Shown here: positions 7,004 to 14,721 of the stretch, one piece after another | Position numbering within the stretch: the first letter of the stretch is position 1 | Layout of the letters: each line of letters opens with the position of its first letter | NCBI GenBank assembly: GCA_023433855.1 | Contig: JAEYTV010000271.1 | Span: forward strand, 1 to 17,657 | Length of the DNA: 17,657 nt | From: Pseudomonadota bacterium | Lineage (GTDB): Bacteria > Pseudomonadota > Alphaproteobacteria > Rhizobiales > Rhizobiaceae | Direction of reading: 5' to 3' | Made by a program: the position numbers and the translations under genes | The notes under the pieces: model-generated | Database searches by the model: none | Told to the model about the DNA's origin: nothing | Seen by the model: the letters and a program-made list of their open reading frames with translations, nothing else

Positions 7004-8626
7004 ATGAGGCTTGAACCACATCTCGCGCCGCGTCCGGCGAACCATCGCCCGCTGACGCCGCTCGACTTCCTCGAGCGCGCCCTTGCTGTCTTTCCGGAGC
7101 GCCCGGCGGTGGTCTGGCGCGGCCGGGAATGGCGCTATGTCGATTTCGGCCGCATGGTCGCGGCCATGGCCGACTTCCTGCGCGAACAGGGCGTAGGGCC
7201 GGGTGACGTCGTTTCCCTGATGTGCGTCAACAGGCCGGAGATGCTGGCCGCCCATTACGCCGTGCCTATGCTGGGCGCTGTTCTCAATTCCATCAATACC
7301 CGGCTCGATGTGGCTACCGTGCGCTATATCCTCGATCATTCCGAATCCCGGTTGATGATCGCGGATCCCGCCTCGCACGGCGTCGCGGCGCAAGCGGCGG
7401 AGCAAGCCGGTGTCGCCTTGTTTCGCCTGCCCGCCGCTCCGGACGAGCGGAGCGCGGGAGACCTCGACCTGCTCGACGCCGCAGCCGAGCTTCCCGCCGA
7501 CTTCGCGAGCGCGATCTCGGAAGAATGGATGCCGATCTGCCTCAATTACACCTCCGGCACGACCGGGCACCCGAAGGGCGTCGTCTATCATCACCGGGGA
7601 GCCTATCTCAACGCTATCGGAAATGTGCTTGCCCTCGGTCTCGACCGGCACTCGCACTATCTGTGGATCCTGCCGATGTTCCACTGCAACGGCTGGTGTC
7701 ACACCTGGGCCGTGACGGCCGCAGGCGGCCTGCATGTCTGTCTCGACCGTGTCGACGCCGCGGACATCTTCTCGGCGATCACCGACCACAAGGTCACCCA
7801 TGTCGCCTGCGCCCCTGTAGTGCTGTACATGCTGATCAACCATCCTGCGAAGGCGACCCGGAATCCGGCACAGCGTGTAACGGTCGCCACCGGGGGCGCC
7901 TCGCCGACCAGCGCACTGATCGCCGAGATGGACGCTCTCGGCTTCGACCTCATCCATCTCTACGGGCTGACGGAATCCTTCGGGCCGGCCACGATGCGCA
8001 TCCTGTCCGATCAGGAGGCCTCGCTGCCCGCCGACGAAAAGGCCAAAATCCTTGCCCGGCAAGGCAAGCGGCACGCTACGGCCAGCCGTGTCAGGGTCGT
8101 GGACGACGGCGGGAACGAAGTCCCTCGGGACGGCACAACGGCAGGAGAAATCCGGCTGCGCGGCAGCACTCTGATGGCGGGCTACTACCGGGATGCGGAT
8201 GCGACGGAGAAGGCCTTCGAAGGCGACGCATTCCGCACCGGCGATCTCGCCGTCGTCCATCCGGACGGCGACATCGAGATCCGCGACCGTTCCAAGGATG
8301 TCATCATCTCCGGAGGAGAGAACATATCGAGCCTCGAGATCGAGAGCGTGCTGCACCAGCATCCGGCCGTGCTGATGGCCGCCGTCGTTGCCGCGAGCGA
8401 TCCGAAATGGGGCGAAGTCCCGGTGGCATTCGTGGAACTGCGCAGCGGCGCCACCATCGCCGGCGAGGAACTCTCGGCTTTCTGCCGCGAGCGCATGGCC
8501 GGCTTCAAATTGCCCCGGCGCTTCCGCTTTCAAGAGCTCCCGAAAACGGCGACCGGCAAGATCCAGAAATATCTGCTGCGCCAGATCGCCAATGCTCCCG
8601 CTGGCAGCAGCTTAGCGCAGGATTGA
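7004..8626 (+). CDS. Acyl-CoA synthetase (AMP-forming, ANL superfamily)
   Basis: A 540-residue adenylate-forming enzyme that activates a carboxylic acid with ATP and CoA. Motifs in order: YTSGTTGHPKG (residues 182-192, ATP phosphate loop), HLYGLTESFG (318-327), FRTGDLAVVHPDGDIEIRDR (410-429), KDVIISGGENISSLEIE (431-447), and PKTATGKIQK (513-522) with the adenylation lysine at 519. Length and motif order fit medium-chain/aryl-type fatty acyl-CoA synthetases of the LvaE kind. GGGAGGAAAG lies just before the ATG. It sits 20 nt after SDR 2 and 1 nt before the phosphotransferase. In this operon it most likely makes the CoA thioester on which the ACAD, kinase and SDRs act. A bias for aromatic, branched or short acids cannot be judged by eye. 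Confidence 0.93.
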   Translation: MRLEPHLAPRPANHRPLTPLDFLERALAVFPERPAVVWRGREWRYVDFGRMVAAMADFLREQGVGPGDVVSLMCVNRPEMLAAHYAVPMLGAVLNSINTRLDVATVRYILDHSESRLMIADPASHGVAAQAAEQAGVALFRLPAAPDERSAGDLDLLDAAAELPADFASAISEEWMPICLNYTSGTTGHPKGVVYHHRGAYLNAIGNVLALGLDRHSHYLWILPMFHCNGWCHTWAVTAAGGLHVCLDRVDAADIFSAITDHKVTHVACAPVVLYMLINHPAKATRNPAQRVTVATGGASPTSALIAEMDALGFDLIHLYGLTESFGPATMRILSDQEASLPADEKAKILARQGKRHATASRVRVVDDGGNEVPRDGTTAGEIRLRGSTLMAGYYRDADATEKAFEGDAFRTGDLAVVHPDGDIEIRDRSKDVIISGGENISSLEIESVLHQHPAVLMAAVVAASDPKWGEVPVAFVELRSGATIAGEELSAFCRERMAGFKLPRRFRFQELPKTATGKIQKYLLRQIANAPAGSSLAQD

Positions 8627-8627
8627 C

Positions 8628-9671
8628 ATGGATACACGTTTGGTCGGCAACGTCGATTTCAACCCGGAGATATTGGGCGAATACCTCGCCGCGACGTTCG
8701 GCCCAGCCGATCGCTTCGAGCTGGAGCGCATCAGCGGCGGGCAATCGAACCCGACCTACTACCTTACCTGGGGCAGAGAGCGCATGGTGTTGCGCAAGAA
8801 GCCGACAGGTACGCTCCTGCCCGGCGCGCACGCGATCGAACGGGAGTTTCGAGTCTTGGAAGCTTTGCATCCGACTGGAGTGCCGGTGCCCGAGCCTCTT
8901 CAACTTGTAGCGGACGACGTGCTGCTCGGAACGCCGTTCTATCTGATGGCGAGGGTCGAGGGCAGGGTATTCAACGATTGCGCACTGCCCGGCGTTGCAC
9001 CCCCCGGGCGGGGCGATATCTACATGGGTATGGCCGACGCGATGGCGCGACTTCATGCCGTCCGACCCGATGAGGTCGGCCTTGGCGATTTCGGTCGTCC
9101 CGGCAACTATTTCGAGCGCCAGATCACCCGCTGGACCCGGCAATGGCGGGAATCGCCAAGCGAGCGCATCGCCGAGATCGACAAACTGGCAGCCCTGCTT
9201 CCGGACAGTCTCCCGCCAGATGATGGCGCCGTGTCGATCGCGCATGGCGACTTTCGCCTCGGCAACATGCTGTTTCATCCAACCGAACCCAAGGTCGTCG
9301 CGATACTGGACTGGGAGTTGGCGACCCTCGGCCATCCCCTCGCAGACCTGGGCTTCTGTGTCATGCCATGGCATACCTCACCCGACGAATATGGTGGCAT
9401 CCTCGGACTTGACGCAGCCCCGCTGAGATTGCCCGGGCGGGAAGAGTTCCTGCAACACTACTACGAAACGGCCCTCCCCACCGGACAGCTTCTGCCGTTC
9501 CATGTTGCCTTCGCGCTCTTCCGCTTCGCCGTCATCTTTGTCGGCATAGCCGACCGGGCGCGGGCCGGCAGCGCGGCATCCACCGACGCCGCCCGCGTCG
9601 GCGTCCTCTCCAGGCGGTTCGCTTGCCGTGGGCTAAGTGTCCTCAAGGATCACGTGGACAAGTCAACTTGA
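8628..9671 (+). CDS. APH-fold phosphotransferase (LvaA / ACAD10-11 kinase-domain-like)
   Basis: A 347-residue protein-kinase-like phosphotransferase. Residues 35-45 (ISGGQSNPTYY) and VLRKKP (54-59) form the nucleotide loop and lysine; AHGDFRLGNML (205-215) carries catalytic Asp208 and Asn213; ILDWELATLGHPLADL (226-241) carries the metal-binding Asp228. The C-terminal part (ALFRFAVIFVGIADRARAGSA) is typical of the kinase domain fused to acyl-CoA dehydrogenase in animal ACAD10/11 and of LvaA, which phosphorylates 4-hydroxyacyl-CoA. Automatic annotation as aminoglycoside phosphotransferase would be misleading: the context is CoA catabolism. It starts 1 nt after the synthetase stop, with AGGA 5 nt before the ATG, and is the last gene of the operon. 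I saw no LvaB-like small partner in the window. Confidence 0.88.
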   Translation: MDTRLVGNVDFNPEILGEYLAATFGPADRFELERISGGQSNPTYYLTWGRERMVLRKKPTGTLLPGAHAIEREFRVLEALHPTGVPVPEPLQLVADDVLLGTPFYLMARVEGRVFNDCALPGVAPPGRGDIYMGMADAMARLHAVRPDEVGLGDFGRPGNYFERQITRWTRQWRESPSERIAEIDKLAALLPDSLPPDDGAVSIAHGDFRLGNMLFHPTEPKVVAILDWELATLGHPLADLGFCVMPWHTSPDEYGGILGLDAAPLRLPGREEFLQHYYETALPTGQLLPFHVAFALFRFAVIFVGIADRARAGSAASTDAARVGVLSRRFACRGLSVLKDHVDKST

Positions 9672-9677
9672 GCACGA

Positions 9678-9711
9678 CGATGGAGGCGCGGCCTTGCGAT
9701 GTCCTCCATCG
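9678..9711 (+). terminator. Stem-loop at the end of the catabolic operon
   Basis: CGATGGAGG (9678-9686) and CCTCCATCG (9703-9711) are perfect 9-bp arms with a 16-nt loop that can form a further CGC/GCG pairing. It starts 6 nt after the phosphotransferase stop. No T-run follows, so intrinsic termination is uncertain; a Rho-dependent end with a protecting hairpin is equally possible. Confidence 0.4.
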
Positions 9712-9926
9712 AAGCGGTCCGGGGGCCTCCATAACGGGGCAGGTCACAGCCTCTGGCCATGTGGCCGCCCGCTGCCTGGAACGCCTAGAAACTCGCGGTA
9801 CACCCGGCGATCAGGTATCATCCCCTGATGTCGCACGCGTTTTTGCTATCGGTGCAGCCTGTAGATATGTCGGTACTCGCCGGACATCTCCAATAAGCTC
9901 CCAATTCTCGAGCGAAGGAGGTGCCC
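9712..9926. other. Non-coding junction upstream of the terminase fragment
   Basis: No convincing gene in either strand. The frame of the terminase fragment has a TAA at 9894-9896, and the other open frames give no recognisable phage or transposase sequence. A small hairpin, ATCAGG/CCTGAT (9810-9815 and 9824-9829), is present. The stretch probably marks the boundary between the catabolic operon and the phage remnant. Confidence 0.4.
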
Positions 9927-10649
9927 ATGAGCAAGGATCAACGCGTCCAGATAAGCAAGGCGCGGTGGCATGTCGAGTTGCTTCATCCCCAACGTCTGGG
10001 ACTGACATATCTCGACGAGCAGAAGATCGAATTGGGTTCGCTCAATTTTTCGGCCCAATACCAGGAGGTTCCTGCCCCGCCCGATGGCAATATCGTCAAG
10101 AAGAGTTGGTTCCGCCACTATGATCACGCAGCGCTAAGAACGCGCGGCATGACGATCGTGCAGAGCTGGGACACGGCACTCAAAGGTGACCCAAGTAGCA
10201 ACTATTCCGTCGGCACGACGTGGGCAATGGATGGTGGCAATTATTATCTCCTCGACCTTGTCCGCGCTCGCGCGCCGTACCCCGAACTCATCAAGCGGGT
10301 AAAAGCCGGCATCGAAACCCACAATCCCGACATCGTGCTTATAGAAAGCGCTGGCTCCGGGCTAAGCCTTATCGCCGACCTTGAAAGCCGGCATATCTCC
10401 ACAACGCCCGTTAAGGTAACGGGCGACAAGGAATCGAGGCTCGCCCGCGTCGCGGCGATGATCGAAAACGGCAACGTGCACCTTCCCAAGGACGCCCGTT
10501 GGAAGGACGATTTCATGGTTGAGGTCCTGGCGTTCGCGAATGGCCGCCACGACGATCAGGTCGACTCCATGACGCAAGCCCTGACCTGGATGAAAGACGA
10601 AAGCGGCAGAGAGTTGGCGTACGTTGGGAAATTTAATCAGAGCTGGTGA
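9927..10649 (+). pseudogene. Phage terminase large subunit, C-terminal nuclease part only (prophage remnant)
   Basis: A 240-residue fragment matching the end of phage terminase large subunits (Terminase_6C type, RNase H-like nuclease that cuts concatemeric phage DNA). The family phrases LGSLNFSAQYQEVP and GNIVKKSWFRHYD lead into the nuclease domain: QSWDTALKGDPSSNYSVGT with Asp82, VLIESAGSG with Glu140, PVKVTGDKESRLARV, and GRHDDQVDSMTQAL with Asp209, Asp210 and Asp213. The acidic cluster is intact. The N-terminal ATPase half (Walker A/B, normally over 200 residues) is missing and is not found upstream. AAGGAGG lies 5 nt before the ATG at 9927, so the piece could still be translated. No other phage genes flank it. 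GC content appears lower than in neighbouring genes. Most likely decaying prophage debris; an independent nuclease is less likely. Confidence 0.75.
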
Positions 10650-10760
10650 CGATTAGGCGCCTGTAGCCTGCTACCGGTTTCATGGACACCTGCTGCCGAG
10701 TCCACTTGGAGTAGCTCAAGTACCTGACACCATCCTGAGAACTAGCGGTCGGAAGATAGA
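10650..10760. other. Non-coding junction between the phage remnant and the ABC importer
   Basis: No open frame of note. The stretch lies between the convergent ends of the terminase fragment and the importer's substrate-binding protein gene. It contains phrases such as ACCGGTTTCATGGACACC that look like an insertion-sequence edge, but no transposase or terminal repeat pair could be made out. Confidence 0.3.
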
Positions 10761-10783
10761 GGGCGCCACCAAAGGAAGCGCCC
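10761..10783 (-). terminator. Hairpin after the importer operon
   Basis: GGGCGC (10761-10766) pairs with GCGCCC (10778-10783) across an 11-nt loop, 20 nt past the stop of the leftward substrate-binding protein gene. On the minus strand it is followed by a weak pyrimidine run (TCTATCTT). A plausible terminator for the importer operon, though the stem is short. Confidence 0.4.
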
Positions 10784-10803
10784 CACCAAGAAAATGCTCG
10801 CAG

Positions 10804-11952
10804 CTATTTCGTTACGGTCTTTACCGATACGAAGTCGGCACCCTGGACTTGGTAGACCGAAAGGAACGGGTTGGCGACGTCGCCCTTTTCGTCGAAGGAT
10901 ATCTTCGCCCCGAGAATGCCCTCGCGGTCGGTTTTGCGAACAGCTTCGCTGACCGCGGCCCTGTCGGGCTTGCCGGCTGCCTCGATTGCTTCCAGCAGGA
11001 TGTTGGCGGCCTCGAAGGCCAGCGGGCCATATGAACTGACCGGCCCGTACTTGCTCTCGAACGCCTTGTTGAAGTCCTGCGCGGCGGGAATAGCCTTCGT
11101 GTCGGGTACGAAGAAGGTGACGTAGTTGCCCTCCGCCGCGCCTGCAGATGCCTCGACGTAGTCGACCGGCTCGAACTGTGCGTCGATACCAATCATGCGC
11201 ACGTCGAGGCCGACATCGATGAGCTGCTTGGCCAGCAGCGCCGCGTCAGGAGCCCAGAGACCGGCATAGATCACGTCGATATCCTTTGGCACCGTGCCTA
11301 GGACAGGCCGGAAGTCCTTGTCGCCGGCGCGCAGCACGTAGCGAAGCACTTCAGCGCCCATCGCGATAGCCTGCTTGGCCGCCTCGTCTGCCGCGCCACG
11401 CGGTCCAGCCGTGCCATCGTCAAAAACTGCGATCTTCTTGGCTTTCAGTTCGCCAACCGCAAAAATTGCGCCAGCCGGACCCTGGAAGTCATCGCGCGCG
11501 CATAGCCGCGACACTGTCTTCAGCTTGCGGTCGGTAACTTTCGGGTTGCTGCAGCCGGGCGTGATGAGGGCGACGCCGGAGCGGTCGAGCACTTCTGAAA
11601 CGGGAATGCAGGTGGAACTGGTGATGCCCCATACGGTGCCGAGCACGGCGCTGTCGGCGGCGACCTTCTCTGCGGCAGCCACGCCGATTTGTGGATTGCC
11701 CTGGTCGTCCGCCTCGACAAGCTCGATCTGCTTGCCCAGAACGCCGCCCTTGGCATTCCAGTTGTCGACCGCCAGCCGAACTGCATTCGCCACTTCCTGG
11801 CCCTGTTTCGCCAGTGGCCCGGTCAACGGCGCGCCGACCGCGATCTTGACGATTTCCTGAGCCTGCGCACCCGTGAGAGCTGCAGCCGTCGCCAATGCGG
11901 TAGCGAAGGCGATCTGCCGAATTCTGTCAGAAAAAGCACTTGTGAACGTCAT
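10804..11952 (-). CDS. Branched-chain-amino-acid-type ABC importer substrate-binding protein (LivJ/LivK-like)
   Basis: A 382-residue periplasmic binding protein of the Peripla_BP_6 (HAAT) type. A Sec signal peptide is clear: DRIRQ, then the hydrophobic run IAFATALATAAALTG, with cleavage likely after AQA. The mature protein begins EIVKIAVGAPLTGPLAKQGQE and continues NAVRLAVDNWNAKGGVLGKQ and LVEADDQGNPQIGVAAAEK, the standard opening of this family. I prefer ATG at 11952 (MTFTSAF), with GGGAG 7 nt upstream; an in-frame ATG at 11973 would add a hydrophilic leader before the signal. It is the last gene of the leftward importer operon, 155 nt after livM. The ligand may be an aliphatic amino acid, but homologues also bind amides, urea and aromatic acids, so the nearby racemase is the only clue. 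Confidence 0.9.
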   Translation of the reverse strand: MTFTSAFSDRIRQIAFATALATAAALTGAQAQEIVKIAVGAPLTGPLAKQGQEVANAVRLAVDNWNAKGGVLGKQIELVEADDQGNPQIGVAAAEKVAADSAVLGTVWGITSSTCIPVSEVLDRSGVALITPGCSNPKVTDRKLKTVSRLCARDDFQGPAGAIFAVGELKAKKIAVFDDGTAGPRGAADEAAKQAIAMGAEVLRYVLRAGDKDFRPVLGTVPKDIDVIYAGLWAPDAALLAKQLIDVGLDVRMIGIDAQFEPVDYVEASAGAAEGNYVTFFVPDTKAIPAAQDFNKAFESKYGPVSSYGPLAFEAANILLEAIEAAGKPDRAAVSEAVRKTDREGILGAKISFDEKGDVANPFLSVYQVQGADFVSVKTVTK

Positions 11953-12107
11953 CTTTCTTCTCCCTTTGGTCATCTTCCCTCTCTACTCACCCATCGCTCG
12001 TCCCGTCCGATGGCCGCCACGCGATGAAGCGGCTGGCCTCGGGTCTTCATCCAGGCAGCGGTTGACCCTCCTTTGCGGCCTTTCGCATGACGGATCGGCG
12101 CGGCAAC

Positions 12108-13067
12108 TCACGAGCCATCATTCGGCTCCTTGAGGGCCACGACGCGGCGCGCCGGCAGCAGGCCTTGCGGCCGGAAGATCATCAGCAGCATCAGCATGGC
12201 CCCGAAGGCGAGCAGGCGATAAAGATTGAACTCCCGGAAAACCTCCGGCAGCGCGACGATGATCGCCGCGCCGAGGATGACGCCGTAGATGTTGCCCAAA
12301 CCGCCAAGGATGATCATCGCCAGCACGTTGATCGATTCCTGGAACAGGAAGTTGTCCGGGAAAACCGAGCGTTGCCACGAAGCCAGCAGTCCACCGGCGA
12401 AGCCGGCGAAGGTCGCTCCGATCGCGAACGCCTGCAGCTTGGTGATGTGCGTGTTGATGCCCATGGCGGATGCCGCGAGTTCGTCCTCGCGTATCGCCTG
12501 CCAGGCCCAGCCGATACGTGAATCTCGCAGCCGCGTTACGGCCAGAAGCACGATGGTGAGTGTTACCAGGAACAGATAGTAATATTGGGTATTGCCCTGC
12601 ACCGTGTGCCCCAGCAGCACCGGCGGGTCTATCTGGATCAGGCCGTTCGGCCCTCCGGTTATGTCGATGGGCCTGTCGAGATTTACGAGCAGGAGATAAA
12701 CGATTTCGCCGAAGCCGAGTGTGACGATGGCAAGATAGTCTCCCTGAAGGCGCAACGTCGGCGCCCCGATCAGTATTCCGGCTATCATCGATACCAGAGA
12801 AACAATCATCATGGCCGGCAGGAAGGGCAGGTGCAGCCCGAAATGCGGCGAAGCCAGGAAGGCATATGTATAGGAACCGATGCCGAAGAAGGCCACATAG
12901 CCTATGTCGAGCAGGCCGGCGAAACCCACCACGACGTTGAGCCCGAGCGCCAGGATGGCATAGAGACAGATGCGGGCAAGGATCCCGGTGACATAGTCGC
13001 TCGGTGAAAGCAGCGGCGCAGCGATTGCGAGCGTGATCAGCAGCGCGGGTATGATGCGCGGATTCAT
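12108..13067 (-). CDS. livM: Branched-chain-amino-acid-type ABC importer permease LivM
   Basis: A 319-residue inner-membrane permease with about nine hydrophobic segments. Family phrases are LNVVVGFAGLLDIGYVAFFGIGSYTYAFL, LRLQGDYLAIVTLGFGEI (the cytoplasmic coupling region) and NDITGGPNG-like DITGGPNGLIQI. Near the C-terminus are INVLAMIILGGLGNIYGVILGA and FRPQGLLP, both typical of LivM. Its ATG overlaps the stop of livH as ATGA, giving coupled translation. It pairs with LivH as the heterodimeric channel, powered by LivG and LivF. Confidence 0.92.
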   Translation of the reverse strand: MNPRIIPALLITLAIAAPLLSPSDYVTGILARICLYAILALGLNVVVGFAGLLDIGYVAFFGIGSYTYAFLASPHFGLHLPFLPAMMIVSLVSMIAGILIGAPTLRLQGDYLAIVTLGFGEIVYLLLVNLDRPIDITGGPNGLIQIDPPVLLGHTVQGNTQYYYLFLVTLTIVLLAVTRLRDSRIGWAWQAIREDELAASAMGINTHITKLQAFAIGATFAGFAGGLLASWQRSVFPDNFLFQESINVLAMIILGGLGNIYGVILGAAIIVALPEVFREFNLYRLLAFGAMLMLLMIFRPQGLLPARRVVALKEPNDGS

Positions 13068-14011
13068 ACCTTCGTCCCTTCTGCCGTATATTTGCCGAAG
13101 AGGCCTGTCGGCTTGAACATCAGCACCAGGATCAGGACGGCGAAGGCGACCACGTCCTTGAAGGCGGGGTTGATGAAAGTCACGGCGAGGCTTTCGATGA
13201 CGCCGAGCAATATCCCGCCGAACATCGCGCCCCGGATATTGCCGATTCCGCCGAGCACGGCCGCAGTGAAAGCTTTCAGGCCGGCCGAGAACCCCATCAT
13301 GAAATCGATCTGGGTATAGTAGAGGCCGATCAGCACGCCGGCCGCACCGCCCAGCGCGGAACCGATGAAGAAGGTGGTGCCGATGACGAAGCCGATGTTG
13401 ATCCCCATCACCTTGGCCATTTCCGGGTTTTCAGCGACGGCGCGCATGGCGCGCCCGAGCGAGGTACGCTGCGTCAGTTGCACCAGCGCAAGCATCAGCG
13501 CTCCGGAGATGGCGACGATGACAATCAGCAGAACCGATATGCTGGTTCCGAACACCTCGAAGCGCCAGTTGCGCGGGAACAGCAGGTTGGTCATGTAGAC
13601 CTTCATGCGCGCGCCCTGCGTCAGCATGACCGCGTTCTGCAGGAATATCGAAGCGCCGATGGCGCTTATCAGGGGTGCGAGGCGGCCGCCGCCGCGCGAA
13701 TATACGGGCCTGTAGACGACGCGCTCGATCCCTACCCCGAGCGCGCCGCATAGCAGCATCGCCGGGATCAGCATCACCGGCAGCACCCAGAGCGGATGCA
13801 TGCCCAGCGACAGGCTGATGATTGCACTCAGGATGGCCCAGCCGATATAGGCGCCGATCATGAAGACTTCGCCATGCGCGAAGTTGATCATCAGGAGAAT
13901 GCCGTAGACCATCGTGTAGCCGAGGGCGATCAACCCGTAGACGGTCCCGAGCCCGATCCCGAAGATGAGCTGCTGTGGCAAAATAGCGAGAATATCCCCC
14001 ATGACGGCCAT
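13064..14011 (-). CDS. livH: Branched-chain-amino-acid-type ABC importer permease LivH
   Basis: A 315-residue inner-membrane permease of about eight hydrophobic segments. It shows the LivH phrases YGLIALGYTMVYGILLMINFAHGEVFMIGAY near the N-terminus, RAMRAVAENPEMAKVMGIN (the coupling region facing the ATPases), and GLKAFTAAVLGGIGNIRGAMFGG. The ATG at 14011 overlaps the livF stop as TAATG, with GGAG 4 nt upstream. A second ATG three codons in (MGDI) is possible. With LivM it forms the translocation path. Confidence 0.92.
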   Translation of the reverse strand: MAVMGDILAILPQQLIFGIGLGTVYGLIALGYTMVYGILLMINFAHGEVFMIGAYIGWAILSAIISLSLGMHPLWVLPVMLIPAMLLCGALGVGIERVVYRPVYSRGGGRLAPLISAIGASIFLQNAVMLTQGARMKVYMTNLLFPRNWRFEVFGTSISVLLIVIVAISGALMLALVQLTQRTSLGRAMRAVAENPEMAKVMGINIGFVIGTTFFIGSALGGAAGVLIGLYYTQIDFMMGFSAGLKAFTAAVLGGIGNIRGAMFGGILLGVIESLAVTFINPAFKDVVAFAVLILVLMFKPTGLFGKYTAEGTKV

Positions 14012-14721
14012 TATTCTCCAAGGTAAGCGCGCCGAACTACGTCGGCCCTGAGCAGCTCCGCGGCACCGTCGGTCACGACGACGTTGCCGTTCTGGAGCAC
14101 GTAGCCGCGATGGGCGATGGAGAGCGCCACCATGGCGTTCTGCTCGACCACGAGCACGGTCGTGCCCTGGCGGTTGATCTCTTGGATGATGTCGAACACC
14201 TGGTCGACGAAAGCCGGCGAGAGGCCCATCGACGGCTCGTCGAGCAAAAGAAGCTTCGGCCGGCCAACCAGGGCTCTGCCGATAGCGAGCATCTGCTGTT
14301 CGCCCCCCGACATGGTGCCGGCGAGTTGCTCGAGGCGTTCACGCAGACGCGGGAACAGCGTAAAGACGCGCTCCATGTCCTGATCGAGTTCTTCCTTGGC
14401 GAGATGGCGCCGCGTATAGGCGCCGAGCGTGAGATTTTCCCACACGCTCATGCGCCCGAATATCCCGCGCCCCTCAGGGACGAGCGAAATGCCTTTGCGT
14501 ACGATGTCGCCGGTCTGGCAATTGTCGATCCTCTCGGAACGGAACGTGACCGTGCCGCGATGAGCGCGCACCAGGTTGAGCACGGTTTTCATCGTCGTCG
14601 ATTTGCCGGCGCCGTTGCCGCCGAGCAGGCAGACGATCTCGCCTTCGTGCACCTCCATGTCGATGCCGTGAAGCGCAACGATCGGCCCGTACTTGGAGAC
14701 CACATCTTCAAGTTTGAGCAT
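14011..14721 (-). CDS. livF: Branched-chain-amino-acid-type ABC importer ATPase LivF
   Basis: A 236-residue ABC ATPase. Visible motifs are Walker A GGNGAGKST, the Q-loop-region phrase VPEGRGIFGRMSVWENL, signature MSGGEQQMLAIGRAL, Walker B KLLLLDEPSMGLSP and the switch VEQNA. PEGRGIF and VEQNA separate LivF from LivG. I chose ATG at 14721 (MLKLED), which overlaps the end of livG by 14 nt and gives the usual length. An in-frame TTG at 14751 would add ten residues unlike the family. Confidence 0.92.
   Translation of the reverse strand: MLKLEDVVSKYGPIVALHGIDMEVHEGEIVCLLGGNGAGKSTTMKTVLNLVRAHRGTVTFRSERIDNCQTGDIVRKGISLVPEGRGIFGRMSVWENLTLGAYTRRHLAKEELDQDMERVFTLFPRLRERLEQLAGTMSGGEQQMLAIGRALVGRPKLLLLDEPSMGLSPAFVDQVFDIIQEINRQGTTVLVVEQNAMVALSIAHRGYVLQNGNVVVTDGAAELLRADVVRRAYLGE

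Noticed and set aside
6980..8533. 517-codon minus-strand frame and an overlapping plus-strand frame at 7222-8910
   Set aside because: Both are shadows of the acyl-CoA synthetase and phosphotransferase genes, which carry all the conserved motifs.
8628..9671. Aminoglycoside resistance gene
   Set aside because: The fold is shared, but the C-terminal sequence and operon context match the acyl-CoA kinase group rather than antibiotic-modifying enzymes.
9857..10666. 8-bp direct repeat GCCTGTAG at 9857-9864 and 10659-10666 flanking the terminase fragment
   Set aside because: A repeat this short is expected by chance between two stretches of this length, and there is no matching transposase or integrase, so I do not call it a target duplication or att site.
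11970..12050. 26-codon minus-strand frame between livM and the substrate-binding protein gene
   Set aside because: The nearest GGAGG is too far from its ATG and the peptide has no visible feature; the overlap with a possible upstream start is probably chance.
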